A stretch of DNA of 64,000 nucleotides from Trema orientale (lineage: Eukaryota; Streptophyta; Magnoliopsida; Rosales; Cannabaceae). The DNA is taken from assembly GCA_002914845.1 (NCBI GenBank), contig JXTC01000003.1, positions 1,657,822-1,721,821 on the forward strand. The letters are read 5' to 3'. A model generated the notes under the pieces. It worked only from the letters and a program-made list of their open reading frames with translations, ran no database searches and was not told where the DNA came from. How positions within the stretch are numbered: position 1 is the first letter of the stretch; each line of letters begins with the position of its first letter. The position numbers and the translations under genes are program-made. Below are positions 43,487 through 54,828 of the stretch, piece by piece.

Positions 43487-46400
43487 GTGGGAGCAGAATT
43501 TCACATTTCATCCACTATATGTACCATACACGTGATAAAAGTTATTTAACATCAATGGGTGATTGTAACAGGAGGAGCTTTCTATTCTTAAACATCAGAA
43601 TGTCTCTCGGTCTTTATCTTTTGGTTTCCCAACTGCTGAAGATACAAGACAAGTACAGGAAAATATCTTTCCAGGACATGTGTGTGACATGGATATAGAA
43701 GATGATGACGATTTGCTCGTAACTGAATCCAAGGGCACTGTTAGAATGTCTACTAAACAGGTATATTGGTTGCTAAATATATATAAAACTGACTTCTTGA
43801 TCAATTGCCTCTTGTCCCTTTCCTATATATCCGCATTAAATTAGAAGTCCGGCTAAAATATGAGAATTTGATTAACTTAGTAGCTTGTTTGCTCTTTTTT
43901 TCTTTTGTTGTTGTTGTTGTTGTTGTTAATTCTACCAACGACAAGTCATACCATTTCTGAACTTAAGTTTACCATGAGCTGTATCAGTAGATTTCTCAGA
44001 TAACCAGCTAACTCTTGCTAAATCCACTTTTTATCAGTTGAAATGTTTGGAGACAACACTTGCTGGTGCCTTGCGGAGGGAGCAGATGGCAGAAATTTCT
44101 ATAAAGCAACTAGAAGCTGAAATAGAGCATTTGGATCGTTTGGTATTTCAATTTTTTTTTTTTTCTTTTTTCATTTCGGAATTGTCCTTTGACTTGTAGT
44201 TTGATTTTCTTGCATTCATTACTTGTCAGGTACGTCAGAGAGAGGAAGACACCAGGTGCACTAAAATGATGCTCAGGTTTCGTGAAGACAAAATTCGAAG
44301 AATGGAGTCACTTGTTAATGGTTCTATTCCTGCTGAGAGTTATCTAGTAGAAGAGAATAGATCTCTATCTGAAGAGATTCAACTACTTCAAGCTAAGCTA
44401 GATAGGAATCCAGAAGTAACTCGCTTTGCTTTGGAGAATATAAGGCTTTTTGACCAGCTTAGAAGGTAGTTTTTGCAAACCTAAATAAGTTCTAACCGTT
44501 TAAACAATTTACTAGTTTTTTTTCTTGTGGCATTTGTAGATTTCAAGAATACTATGAAGAAGGAGAAAGAGAAATACTGTTGACTGAAGTTTCAAAATTG
44601 CGAGATCAGGTGTTCAAAATTATAAACTAAATAATTCTTTTCGGCCAATTGAGTTGCTTTATGGGTCTTGTGAAACTAAAGACGACATATTTGTTTGCAG
44701 CTGCTTCAATTTCTTGATGGAAACTCTATACACCTTAGTAATCCAAATTTTACAACAGAACCTGAGGTTTCTTACTTTTCTCACCTCTTTAGTTATTCAG
44801 TCTTCTTGTTTCTTTCTATATGGTATGTTTTTGAAAAATATGGGTCACAGTGAATGATGCTATCAAAAGGGCTTTTTTAGTCACTTCCTTCCATCCCAAG
44901 CTTCTAAAATCCTCATGGAGATTTAGATTCCTAAATAATATACACACTACATAGCTCTTCCTATTAGTTCTTACAGTTTTCGTTTTTTCGTTCCTTGATG
45001 TAGGAGGCCATTTTCATGAACAACAAGAATGATTCTCTACATCTGGAGGTTTCATCTAATCCTATCTTCCTAAGAAATTCTATGTAGTTTTTCATCGTCT
45101 ACTTATGTCTCATATTTTTGCTTTTCACTGTTTGTAGTTGGAGAAAACTCTCACCGAGTTAGAGGATGTCTCATATTTTTGCTTTTCACTGTTTGTAGTT
45201 GGAGAAAACTCTCACCGAGTTAGAGGAATGCAGGAGCAACTTAAATTCTTGTTTGGATGAAAATGCAAAACTCAGTAGGTGAGAATACCCTGTTCTGATT
45301 GCTTTTAATTGAGATGGTCCCCCAATTTAAGGTTTCTAGTTATTTATTACACATCTCAATGCTTGATTCTTGGAGGAGTTTTCCTGATCTCTTATGTAGT
45401 TTTGTTTTTCCTGCAATTCTGCAGGGAGCTAGAAGATGCACAATCAATATTGATCAATCGTAAATCTACATCTGTTGGTCAAGAAGATGGTGTTAAGACC
45501 ACAGAGGTATGTACAACTTTCAAATTACAGATCCTCGCGTAATAACACTGCTAAAGAAGAAAAACCACCGAGATATGAAAAAAGCAATGGAGTCTCATCA
45601 TTACAGATCCTCATTTATGATTGTATTTGATCATCACGAGATATTAATCTGCTAGTTTACTTGTTTTATGTTTACGTCAAATGTTAGTTTGATCCTTTTT
45701 CATATTCAAATTACTAATGGGAAATAACATTACTTTCAGGATTCACAGCATTTAGGACCTCTCGACATAAATGCTCTAAATGCAATTCGAATTGAGGAGA
45801 TAGAGGCAAAGCATGCATCTATAATGACCGAGAGTGCAGAAGAAATTGTGAACTTGCAATTGGAATTGGATATACTAAAGATCATTCTGAAAGAAGAGAG
45901 ATCGTCAGGTGAAAAAATGGAGGAAAGGGTAGTATGCTTAAACAGAGAACTTGAGATGGCAAAAGAAGAACTATTTTTGATGAGCAAACAGTATGAAGAT
46001 GCAAGGACAGAATTGACGGACGCTAAGTCCGTTATTGAGGCTATTGAATCTCAGCAGCTTCTGTCAATCAGTGAGATGGAAGACTTAAGGAACTGTAATA
46101 ATTGCCATATGCAGCTTTTGAGTAAGCAGGAAGTTGAAATTATGTCCCTAAAAGAACAGCTTGCCTTGAAGGAGCTAAGGGATGTCTCAGCTGCAAAGTG
46201 TTCAAAGAATGACACCTCTCTGCTGCAGGATAAGGTGAAGAGGATGCAATGTTCCCTTGAAAGGGCCAAGAGACTGAACACATGGTACCAAAACGATCGT
46301 GAATTTCAGGTCTCTAATGATGAAGAAATGGATCAGGTTCGCAGGCAGGCTGAAGCTGAAACAGCTGAGGTGATTGTCTGTCTGCAGGAAGAGTTGGCCA

Positions 46401-49400
46401 TACTTCAGCAGCAAGTCCAAGATAGTCATTTGAAAGAAGTGGAGATGAAAAGGAATTTAATGCTTTCAGAAACTGAATTAAAGGAGGTTCATGACAAAGT
46501 GAATCTCCTGACTGAAGATAATGCGAGTTTAAATGCAAAGCTAGAGGAGAAAGATAGAGAACTAAGAACTTTATCTGAAGAATGGTCTTTGTTGACGAGT
46601 GAGATTGAAGAAGTTCTTGCAGACGGGTTTGAGTTACTCATTGATGCCTCCGATGAGCTGGAGCATATATCTAGTTCATTTCCACAGAAAAGGATTTGGA
46701 TATCCGAACATGTTGGTAGAATGGTAAGAACCATATCTGAAAAAGAACTACTGGTTGAAGAACTGAGAAGATGTTTAGAGGATGCAAACAACAAAAGAAC
46801 TGATGTAGAGAGTATGCTGAAGTCATTGAGAGGAGCAGCAATGGTTATTACTGAAGCTCACCAGCGCGAGTGCAGCGAAAAGGAGAAAGATATTCTGGCC
46901 TTGAAAACACAGTTGAGTGCAAAGGCATCTGCCATAGAAAATCTGGAAGATAGAGTGAAACAACTGAAAGATGAGATTAAAAGAGCATCAGTTTGTGCAA
47001 CAGTTGCTTTTGTTATTGTCAACAGATTAGAAGAAGTGAATCAGAGTAATCTTGATGCATTGAAGCATAAGAATTTCCAACTTAGTGAATCAGAAGAAAC
47101 TAACTTAAGGAAGGATGCCCTCCTTCATGAACAGTCTACTATGGTTGAAGAAGCAGAGAAGCAGATTGAGTGTTTGAGGGTGGAGCTCGTAGAGGTGGAG
47201 GGAATTTCGGCTGATTTAAAAAAGAAGCTTTCAGAAGAGCAAAATCGTGCTTATGCTATGACAGAAAAGCTGAAAGATCTTGAAGAAAATAATATTTTAG
47301 TGGCAAAGGAAAAGCTAGCGGAGCTAAAATCTGGTGTCTCCTCACTCAAATCATGCATGGGCACAAATGTGGAGCAGCATAAAAATCTTGAAAGGAATAG
47401 TTCACTAGAAGATTGTACATTTTTTGATGGAGAAGTTGGAGGCCGGGTAAGTTAATGTTTAGATTTCTCATAGCTTAGACTGGAAGTAATCATCTCTGTA
47501 GTAGCTGAGGTCTTTGAAGGGTGTTTGATTTACTAGTTGCTAAACCTGGAAATTCTTGCAGATAGCAACTGAAACACATCAAGACGATGATGTTGACAAC
47601 AGACTTGTTGAAGACTCAAGAACCAACATCTCTAAGTCTTCTCTCGATGTAGGGAAGAAGGTAGGCCTCCATTCATGTGATCAGGAGGATAACTTCCAGT
47701 CTTTACCTTGCAAGGATAAGTCTGATAGAGACACTACTATTATACTACTGAGAAGGGAAATAGAATCTGCCCTTCAAAGCTTAAAAGAGGTGCAGGTTGA
47801 GATGGAAAAACTGCGAAAAGAGAACAAAGATATCGTGAAGTCTGAGCAAAAAACTCGTGAAAGCTTGAAATGTTTTACAAAGCAGGTACATAACCTGCAA
47901 GCAACTATGAATGACTTTGAAAGTCAGTCCAAACTCAAGCTGGAAGCTTTGAATCAAAAGCTAGAGGCATCTGAACAGATTGTGGTGGAAGCTGGCTCTC
48001 ACTTGTTTGAAACTAGAGAGGTAATCCATGACCATTTTCTTATACTTTTAATTTCAGGAATTCGCATGATTCATCATGCATATGATACTTTAAACATTGC
48101 CAGCCTTATTTAAATTTTCATTTCCTGATAATTTTTAGGGGGAAAAGCACTCATACATAAATGATTCTGTCTAGTCGTAATCTTTACAAGCCATTATCAT
48201 TTCCATTTGCTTTTTCTTATTACACAATAGGATAGGGTTATATTAATCAATAATTTATATTAGCTTTTTGCAAATTCAACATTTTCCTGTGTTTTTGCTT
48301 AGCAGTTGCTTGAACTAGAAGTTGATGATGCAAAGTTAGTTGCTGCCCAGAAAGCTGCAGAAGTTGCTTGCATTCTTTCTAAATTTGAAGAAGCTCAAGA
48401 TACAATGAAGGAAGCAGATATTATGATCAACGGATTGATGATAGCAAATGAGACAATGAAGCTTGAAGTACGAAAGTTGCAGAAAATGAACGGCAGGTCG
48501 ATAAATGAAAAGGATATATTAGTTAATGAAGTTAAGAGCTTGCAGTCTATCAACAATCTGAAAAATCAGCAATGTGAACGCCTTCTGTCTGATTTGGTGG
48601 AAACAAACGCTTTGGTTGTAGAACTGGAGGATATGCTCGCAGAGGTCCAGACTGCGTCCAAGGAAAATTTCATGCTTCTAGCCTCAGACTTCCACTCTAT
48701 GAAGGGCCTACTTTTTGACTCTTCAAAGCTAGTCAGGACATGGCTTGAGGAGATTTGGTCTGAGATCATTGTGAAAGACTGTGCTGTGTCAGTCCTTCAC
48801 CTCTGTCACATGGGAATTCTGTTGGAAACAGTTACCGGACTAAATGCAGAGAATGGGCTGCTTCAACACGGCATGTGTGAATCAAGTGCTGTTATAGCTG
48901 ATTTAAAGGAGCACAATAGCAAGTCAATTAAAGAGCTTGAGATGTGTAGGATTGTCAAGGGGAAATTACTGTCTGACATCAAAAGTAGTTTCGATCGCAT
49001 TTCCAGGAAAGAAGAAGAAAGTCGAGAGCTTAGTGTCAAGCTAACCACTTTTGAGAAGAAGATATCAGATTTACAGCTTCAAGAGGAGTTGATGTTGCAG
49101 AGGTCTAATCACATAGGATCTCAACTTGCTATGTTGATGACGGAGCTGGACTCCAGTAATAAAATTTTGACAGCATCCCTTTTGAATCAAGAGAAATTAT
49201 TGCAAGACAAAGAAGAGGCCCTTGAATCGCAAGCTGAGTTTTTTGTGATGGACTGGTGCTTGAAAGAATTTGAGTCACTTATCTTGGCATCAGAATTGAA
49301 GGAGATGGCTCTCCTTAAAGCTGATACAGAGAGAAAGCATATGAATTGTTGTGCAATTATTGAAAATCTAAAGAGAGAAATAACTCGAATGGTCACCTTT

Positions 49401-51572
49401 GAGAAGGAAAATGATTCACTGAGAATTGGGATGAAGAATTTGAAGGCAGAGAACGGCTTAGTTCTCCACAATCTGGAGGAGAAGAGGTCTGATGTTGAAG
49501 CATCTTTAGGCCGTGCAAATGTCTTTGAGAAAGAAAGTCACAGGTTGCGAGATGAAGTTTTGTCTTTGGAGACCCGCATTGCCAGTCTAGAGATGGATTT
49601 CAAGGTCAAAACCGATGAACTCCATGAACTCCAAGAATCTCAACATGCTATTACAGAAGAGTTATGCTTGAAAAGCCAGGACTTGCAAATCTACGCTAGC
49701 AATATTAATACATTGAAGGAAGAAAACGTTCTCTTGCGAGAAAAGCTTGAGTCTCTCAAGAGAAGCAAGCATGGACTCCTCACCATGTCTTGCTCAAACA
49801 TCGAGAAGCGTGTTAATGTTCTGAACGAAGAAGGCTTTGTGAATGCAGATAAATTGCTTCAAGAAATATGTGGAACTGTAGAGAAGACACATGAGTTCTT
49901 GGAGCAGATTGACTGCTTGGAACGCCATGCCACGGAGCTGGAATCCGAAAACGTGTCTCTTCGGACAGAGCTACTGAGGAAGGATGATGTTCTCAAAGGC
50001 TTGTTATTTGATCTGAGCTTGTTGCAGGAATCTGCATCCAATACCAAGGATCAAAAAGATGAAATTGAAGAAATAATGGCTTCTCTGGAGGCTTTAGAAG
50101 ACGAGCTTTTGGTGAGATCAACTGAGCTCGACGAGGCAATGGTTGCAAGACAAATGCTTGAAGCTCAGCTGCGGGAGAAAACAGACAGAATCACCCTTCT
50201 TGAGTTGAGTATCTCGGAAGAATGCGAGTCTGGAGAAGTTCTTCGCAGCGAAAATCTTGAACTGAAGGCTCAGCTTGAAGATGTTTTGGCCGCAAAAAGC
50301 TCTGTTGTGGTGGAGCTTACAGAGGCAAAGAAGGTGAATGAGAGCTTAGAAATGGAGCTTATGGACATGGACAATGCTTTTAACCGTTTGAATGATTCGA
50401 TTGAATCCCTGAGAAGCAATCTAGATGAACTTGAGAACGAGAGGGATCAACTCCAGTCGGAGATAATTGGTTTGAAAAACAAGCTAGAAGCAGAACAGGC
50501 ACGGGCTGAAGAACAAGAAGCAATTGCAAAGGAAGCTCAACAGGTATGAAGTTAACACAGAGTTAGAAAACTACGCCATTTAGTTTAATTTGTTTTGTTT
50601 TGTTTTTGTTTTTTCATTTCCTGATTCTGGTTCGCTTCATTTCTATATGTCAGATAGCTGAATCAAAGAACAACTACGCTGAAGAAAAAGAGGCAGAGGT
50701 GAAGCTGTTAGAGAGGTCCGTTGAAGAGCTTGAGTGTACCGTAAATGTACTAGAGAACAAGGTAAGTTTTGGATTATGATTTGATAGTGGCAATTCGATT
50801 AATTCTATATATTGACAAATACTATATAGAAAAAGTGATCTTAACTGGTTGTCATTATATTATTGTTAGTATGTAATTTATGTTTTTCTAAATAATTTGT
50901 CGTGATGTTCAGAATTTTTCGTGTAATTTTCTTGCAACTTAACTTTGTACTTATCATAATGGTGCCATGTGATAATCTTGGTTTTAGGTTGATATTGTTA
51001 AGGGAGAAGCTGAAAGACAACGGTTGCAGAGAGAAGAGCTTGAGTTGGAACTTCATGCTGTAAAACAGCAAACACAGAATGTTGAAAACGCTGATACTGA
51101 CATAAGAAGGTTTAGAGCTCATCTCTCTATTCAGTTTTGCTTTAATTGCCAAAAGGAAGTTATGTTTATTTCTTTCTTTTTTTTTTTAATTTTTGTTTTG
51201 TATTGAATTGCCAATTTTATCTGTTACTCTTAAGGTACTTGGACGAAAAAGAGAAAAATCTTCAAGAAGCACTAAAGCAAATACAGATTCTTGAGAGGGA
51301 TATAGCTGAGAAGGATTCAGAGGTAAAGTTCTGTGTGGCAACTTCGTAAAAATTTTCTGAGCTTGCTAACGGGAGGAGCCCCTAATTTTTACAAATGATT
51401 TTTAACCCAATAGTTTCATCATGTTACGAGACTGTATTTCCAATTTCTTTATTTAATTTTTTTTCTTTTCCTAGAACAGATTGCCCAATTCAAGGTACAT
51501 ATCTCTGAGCTAAACTTGCATGCTGAAGCACAAGCTAGTGAGTACAAGCAGAAGGTACACTATTATTCAATC

Positions 51573-51617
<45 letters not shown>

Positions 51618-53973
51618 GCTACATTTTTGTTAACATTTAAATCTGGGAACAGTTCAAGGCATTGGAAGCCATGGCTGAGCAAGTCAGACCCGAAGGCAAT
51701 TTTCTTCAAGTCCTGACGTCTTCACCTAAAAAGTCAGAAAAACTTGCTGCAAGGCCTAGAGGTTCTGGCTCTCCTTTTAAATGCATTGGTTTAGGCTTGG
51801 CACAGCAAATAAAATCAGAGAGGGATGAAGAGCTCACGGCTGCAAGGCTGCGCATTGAAGAGCTTGAATCATTAGCCGTTAGTCGACAGAAAGAGGTAGG
51901 CTTTGCTGCCCTGAATTGGTTGCTCCATGTTGTACACATAGAAGATATAGAAATTGAATTATTCTTCAATGGGCATTTGTTATCTTATCTTATTCTACTT
52001 TTTCAATGTAGATATTTACTCTAAACACCAAATTAGCTGCTGCTGAGAGCATGACCCATGATGTGATTCGGGACTTGTTGGGAGTCAAGTTGGACATGAC
52101 CTCTTACGTGGTAACTATAGAGCCTTACTATTACTTTTATGATCTCAAGTCTATTGTATATGAAGATCCGAGTTCGGTGGTATGATACCTTTCGTTTTCT
52201 AGATGAAACATACTTAAGAGGCATTCACATCTGGGGAGTCCTCAGATGCCCACGTTGGCAAATATGATATAAGAAGAAAGAGAAAAAGGGGAAATAATGT
52301 CACAACTATCACAGATTCTAATAGTTTCTAATTGATCTGGACAACTATTCTAATCTCTTATCTCATATTGTTAATGCTAGTCACTGCTGGACAATCAGGA
52401 AGTTCAGAAGATCACTGAGAAGGCTCGACTTCATAACGTAGAATCCCAAGAGATGGTATGCCCAGCTTTCACTATTCTGAAACTTGTTTTGATATCATTA
52501 TTGAATGTGCTATGTGAACATGACTTTTGTTCTTCATTCAGGAGCAGGAAGTTGTTAAGCTGAAAAAACAGTTAACTGAATTCATCGAGGAGAGACAAGG
52601 GTGAGCAACTCTAATTGTGAATTGAATTACCAAAAGTTCGCACATCATTTGTATTTTACTTGTCTGCATGTCTAAGTTTCTATCAACCTTATATTCCAGA
52701 TGGCTAGAGGAAATTGATCGAAAACAGGCTGAAGTAGTAGCCGCACAAATTGCTTTAGAGAAACTTCGGCAGCGTGATCAATTACTTAAAGCTGAGAATG
52801 AGATGTTAAAGGTGGAGAAATAGTCGTGCTTTGGATTTATTGGTCTCAGTATGAAGTTGACATGGTTTCTTGACATCCTTGTACTCAATATTTGCAGATG
52901 GAGAACGTAAATCATAAGAAGAAGGTGATGGAACTTGAAGGAGAGATAAATAAGCTGTCTGGCCAGCAAAACCTCCATCAGCGAATTCATCACCACGCCA
53001 AAATCAAGGCAAGATCTCTTTACCTTCAACAGCCTGACTTTCGCTCTCAACTGCTCTTGTGTTCTGCAGATTTTAAAGTCTTCCTCTAGTTTGTCTACCT
53101 ATCATTTCTCTTAGAAGCAATGTTGATTGGGAATTTCTTTAACTACAGGAAGAAAACAACACGCTCAAGATTCAGAATGAAGACCTTAGCACCAAGCTGC
53201 GGAGGACAGAATTCATTCTTTCACGTGTCAAGGAAGAGCTTGCTTGCTTCCGTGCTTCTAATGGGAGGAATCCATATATTGATTTTGATGAAGAGAAACG
53301 TTTGAGCACCAAGTTGAAGGTTAGTACAAAGTGCGAGATGAGAGGATGTGGGGTTTGCTTAACACACATGGTTCATGGATTGGTTTGCTTGGATTTATAC
53401 AGTTGATGAATTGATAAGTGAATTAAATCTGCTGTAGGAGACAGAGGAGGAAAAGATGCAATTAGCACAGAAGTTATTGGCTCTATGTACCAGCATTTTA
53501 AAGGTAAGTCCAAAACCACAACTTACATAGTCTGAAAATTATAAACATTCTACATCTTATTCAAACCAATCAACTTTCAGGCGGCTGGAATTACAAAACC
53601 AGCAAAAGACACAAATCCCTCTACTGCTGAAGAAGCACTTGAGCATCTCAAGAGTAAAATTACGTCAATGGAAAGAGAAGTGCAAGATTTGAAGTACAAG
53701 GTACCTAAAATTGTTAATGCCATAATCATAAGAACGTAAATATAGTTCTCTATAAATGTACTTCATAAGAATGTAAGATCACATTGTAGAAGCTAAGATA
53801 AATGGAAAATTTTTCTTGTTTGTTGTGAACTGCAGAGTAAGATTACTAGTGAAAGAATTCGATTGTCAGAGCTCATGCCACAATCTCCGCCAATAGGTTC
53901 AAGAGCAGATGAGAATCGTCAAACTCCGAAAAGGGTGTCCCAAGCTCCATACTTTTCTGCTCTAGATCGTTGA
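40106..53973 (+). CDS. KIN12D: kinesin-12, phragmoplast-orienting type (POK/KIN12D-like)
   Basis: A plus-strand gene of 37 coding exons; joined they give 8,622 nt, about 2,873 residues. I built the junctions by hand; all phases close. The product starts [14 protein letters not shown], has a Ser/Arg-rich extension to about residue 225, a kinesin motor (about 226-570) and a coiled-coil rod of more than 2,200 residues. Arabidopsis POK2 (KIN12D) is of similar length and POK1 (KIN12C) shorter, so I favour KIN12D, although the family call is surer than the ortholog. These plus-end motors act at the cortical division site and phragmoplast to guide cell-plate placement. All key motor motifs are intact and no internal stop is seen in the chosen splicing. 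Oddities: a 61-bp duplication over the exon 19 acceptor, one GC-AG intron, and microsatellites in two introns. Confidence 0.93.
43905..43927. repeat. (TTG)n in kinesin intron 13
   Basis: About seven TTG units between exons 13 and 14. Confidence 0.85.
45105..45226 (+). repeat. perfect 61-bp tandem duplication across a splice acceptor
   Basis: 45105-45165 and 45166-45226 appear identical. Each unit has intron end, TTTGTAG acceptor and the first 28 bases of exon 19. Acceptors are thus at 45137 and 45198. Only the second keeps frame ([16 protein letters not shown]). The first adds 61 bases, shifts frame and soon meets a stop. Confidence 0.93.
51576..51614. repeat. (CT)n in kinesin intron 27
   Basis: CT run of about 39 bp just before exon 28; it may serve as an extended polypyrimidine tract. 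Confidence 0.88.
53009..53148 (+). other. GC-AG intron of the kinesin
   Basis: Exon 33 must end ...AAATCAAG at 53008 to join in frame to GAAGAAAACAAC at 53149 ([15 protein letters not shown]). The intron then starts GCAAGA. There is no GT within the preceding 25 bases that keeps frame. AAG|GCAAG is a strong context for GC donors. Confidence 0.75.
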
Positions 53974-54218
53974 GTATCATCCTGGTGTAAAAAGTTTGGT
54001 ATATACTTAGTTTTTTGCTAGCAATTGTACTCTCCAATTCTTTTGGCCCCTCACATTTTGAAGGGCTTGTTCTTTTGGATGTATGTCAATTTTTTTTTTT
54101 TTTCGGTTCTGTAAATATTACAATTAAGAGTGTAAAATCAATAGAAATCTAGTTCATTTTGGTCACTATGTTCCCGTCTGTGACCGTGTATTGTTTGTAT
54201 GCATTCATATATATATTG
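53974..54218 (+). other. 3' flank/UTR of the kinesin
   Basis: T-rich sequence after the TGA (53971-53973). Polyadenylation-like words are near 54130-54145 ('aatcaatagaaatc'). The transcript end is not determinable from the sequence. Confidence 0.4.
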
Positions 54219-54473
54219 TTGCCAATCCAGTAGATATTTTTTTTTTTTACCTATGTGTAGGTTTTTTTTTTTAACCGTTGGATCATCATCTAATAGTAAT
54301 CCAACGGCTATAATGAGATGCATAAAAAGACGTGCATCATTAATGATATTTTTCTCTCTTACTTTTTAATATAAAAAAATGTGCAAAAAAATTTCTCATT
54401 GGCCAAATTGATACCTATGCACAAATTGATACCTATGCACAGGTAAAAAAAAAAATCTACTATATTAGTGCCA
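54219..54473. mobile_element. MITE, inverted copy of the 15687 family
   Basis: Runs from 'ttgccaatccagtagat' to 'atctactatattagtgcc'. The interior 'ttggatcatcatctaatagt' followed by 'aatccaac' matches 15840-15867. A 20-bp phrase, 'aaattgatacctatgcac', is doubled near the right end (54404-54440). Bordered by (TA)n. Confidence 0.7.
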
Positions 54474-54517
54474 TATATATATATATATATTAGTAGGCAT
54501 TCGTATCCGTGAATGAT

Positions 54518-54828
54518 TTTATGGTGTGCATGACTTGAATCTAAAATTTTAATAATGAATGTATCATTTTACAATTTAATTAAAAGTTTATCATTAACAT
54601 TCATGTATATTTTACGGGAAAAAAAAAAAGAAGAGATATTTTAAAAATAGTAATTATAAAGATATTTGAATAATTACATGGGGCCATGCATTAAACAAAA
54701 ATTTTTAATTATACAAATTCTCTAAAGTGGCTATTAAAAGAAAATTGTTTATTCAAAGATGGAAAAACATGTCCCCTGAAAAATAGAAATAAGAAACGTG
54801 GCAAATAGGGTTGATTAAGGTAGATATA
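54518..54828. repeat. direct repeat of about 310 bp, copy A
   Basis: Same orientation as 59281-59612. Shared phrases include 'gtatcattttacaattta', 'agtttatcattaacat', 'taattacatggggccatgca' and 'gaaaattgtttattcaaa'. Differences are substitutions and small indels. Confidence 0.88.

Larger units (their letters stand above)
43572..53973 (+). other. kinesin exons 13-37: coiled-coil rod and tail
   Basis: Exons: 43572-43760, 44038-44142, 44230-44465, 44540-44609, 44701-44766, 45004-45048, 45199-45278, 45425-45506, 45740-47446, 47562-48020, 48306-50543, 50654-50761, 50988-51109, 51235-51322, 51480-51554, 51653-51895, 52012-52110, 52381-52455, 52542-52600, 52700-52811, 52898-53008, 53149-53319, 53438-53503, 53581-53700, 53836-53973. 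Exons 21 and 23 (569 and 746 codons) hold most of the rod, rich in Glu, Lys and Leu with heptad spacing. Tail landmarks: [25 protein letters not shown] and [16 protein letters not shown]. The protein ends APYFSALDR. Exon 27 uses the acceptor at 51479, not the nearer tag at 51472-51474, to keep frame. Confidence 0.88.
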
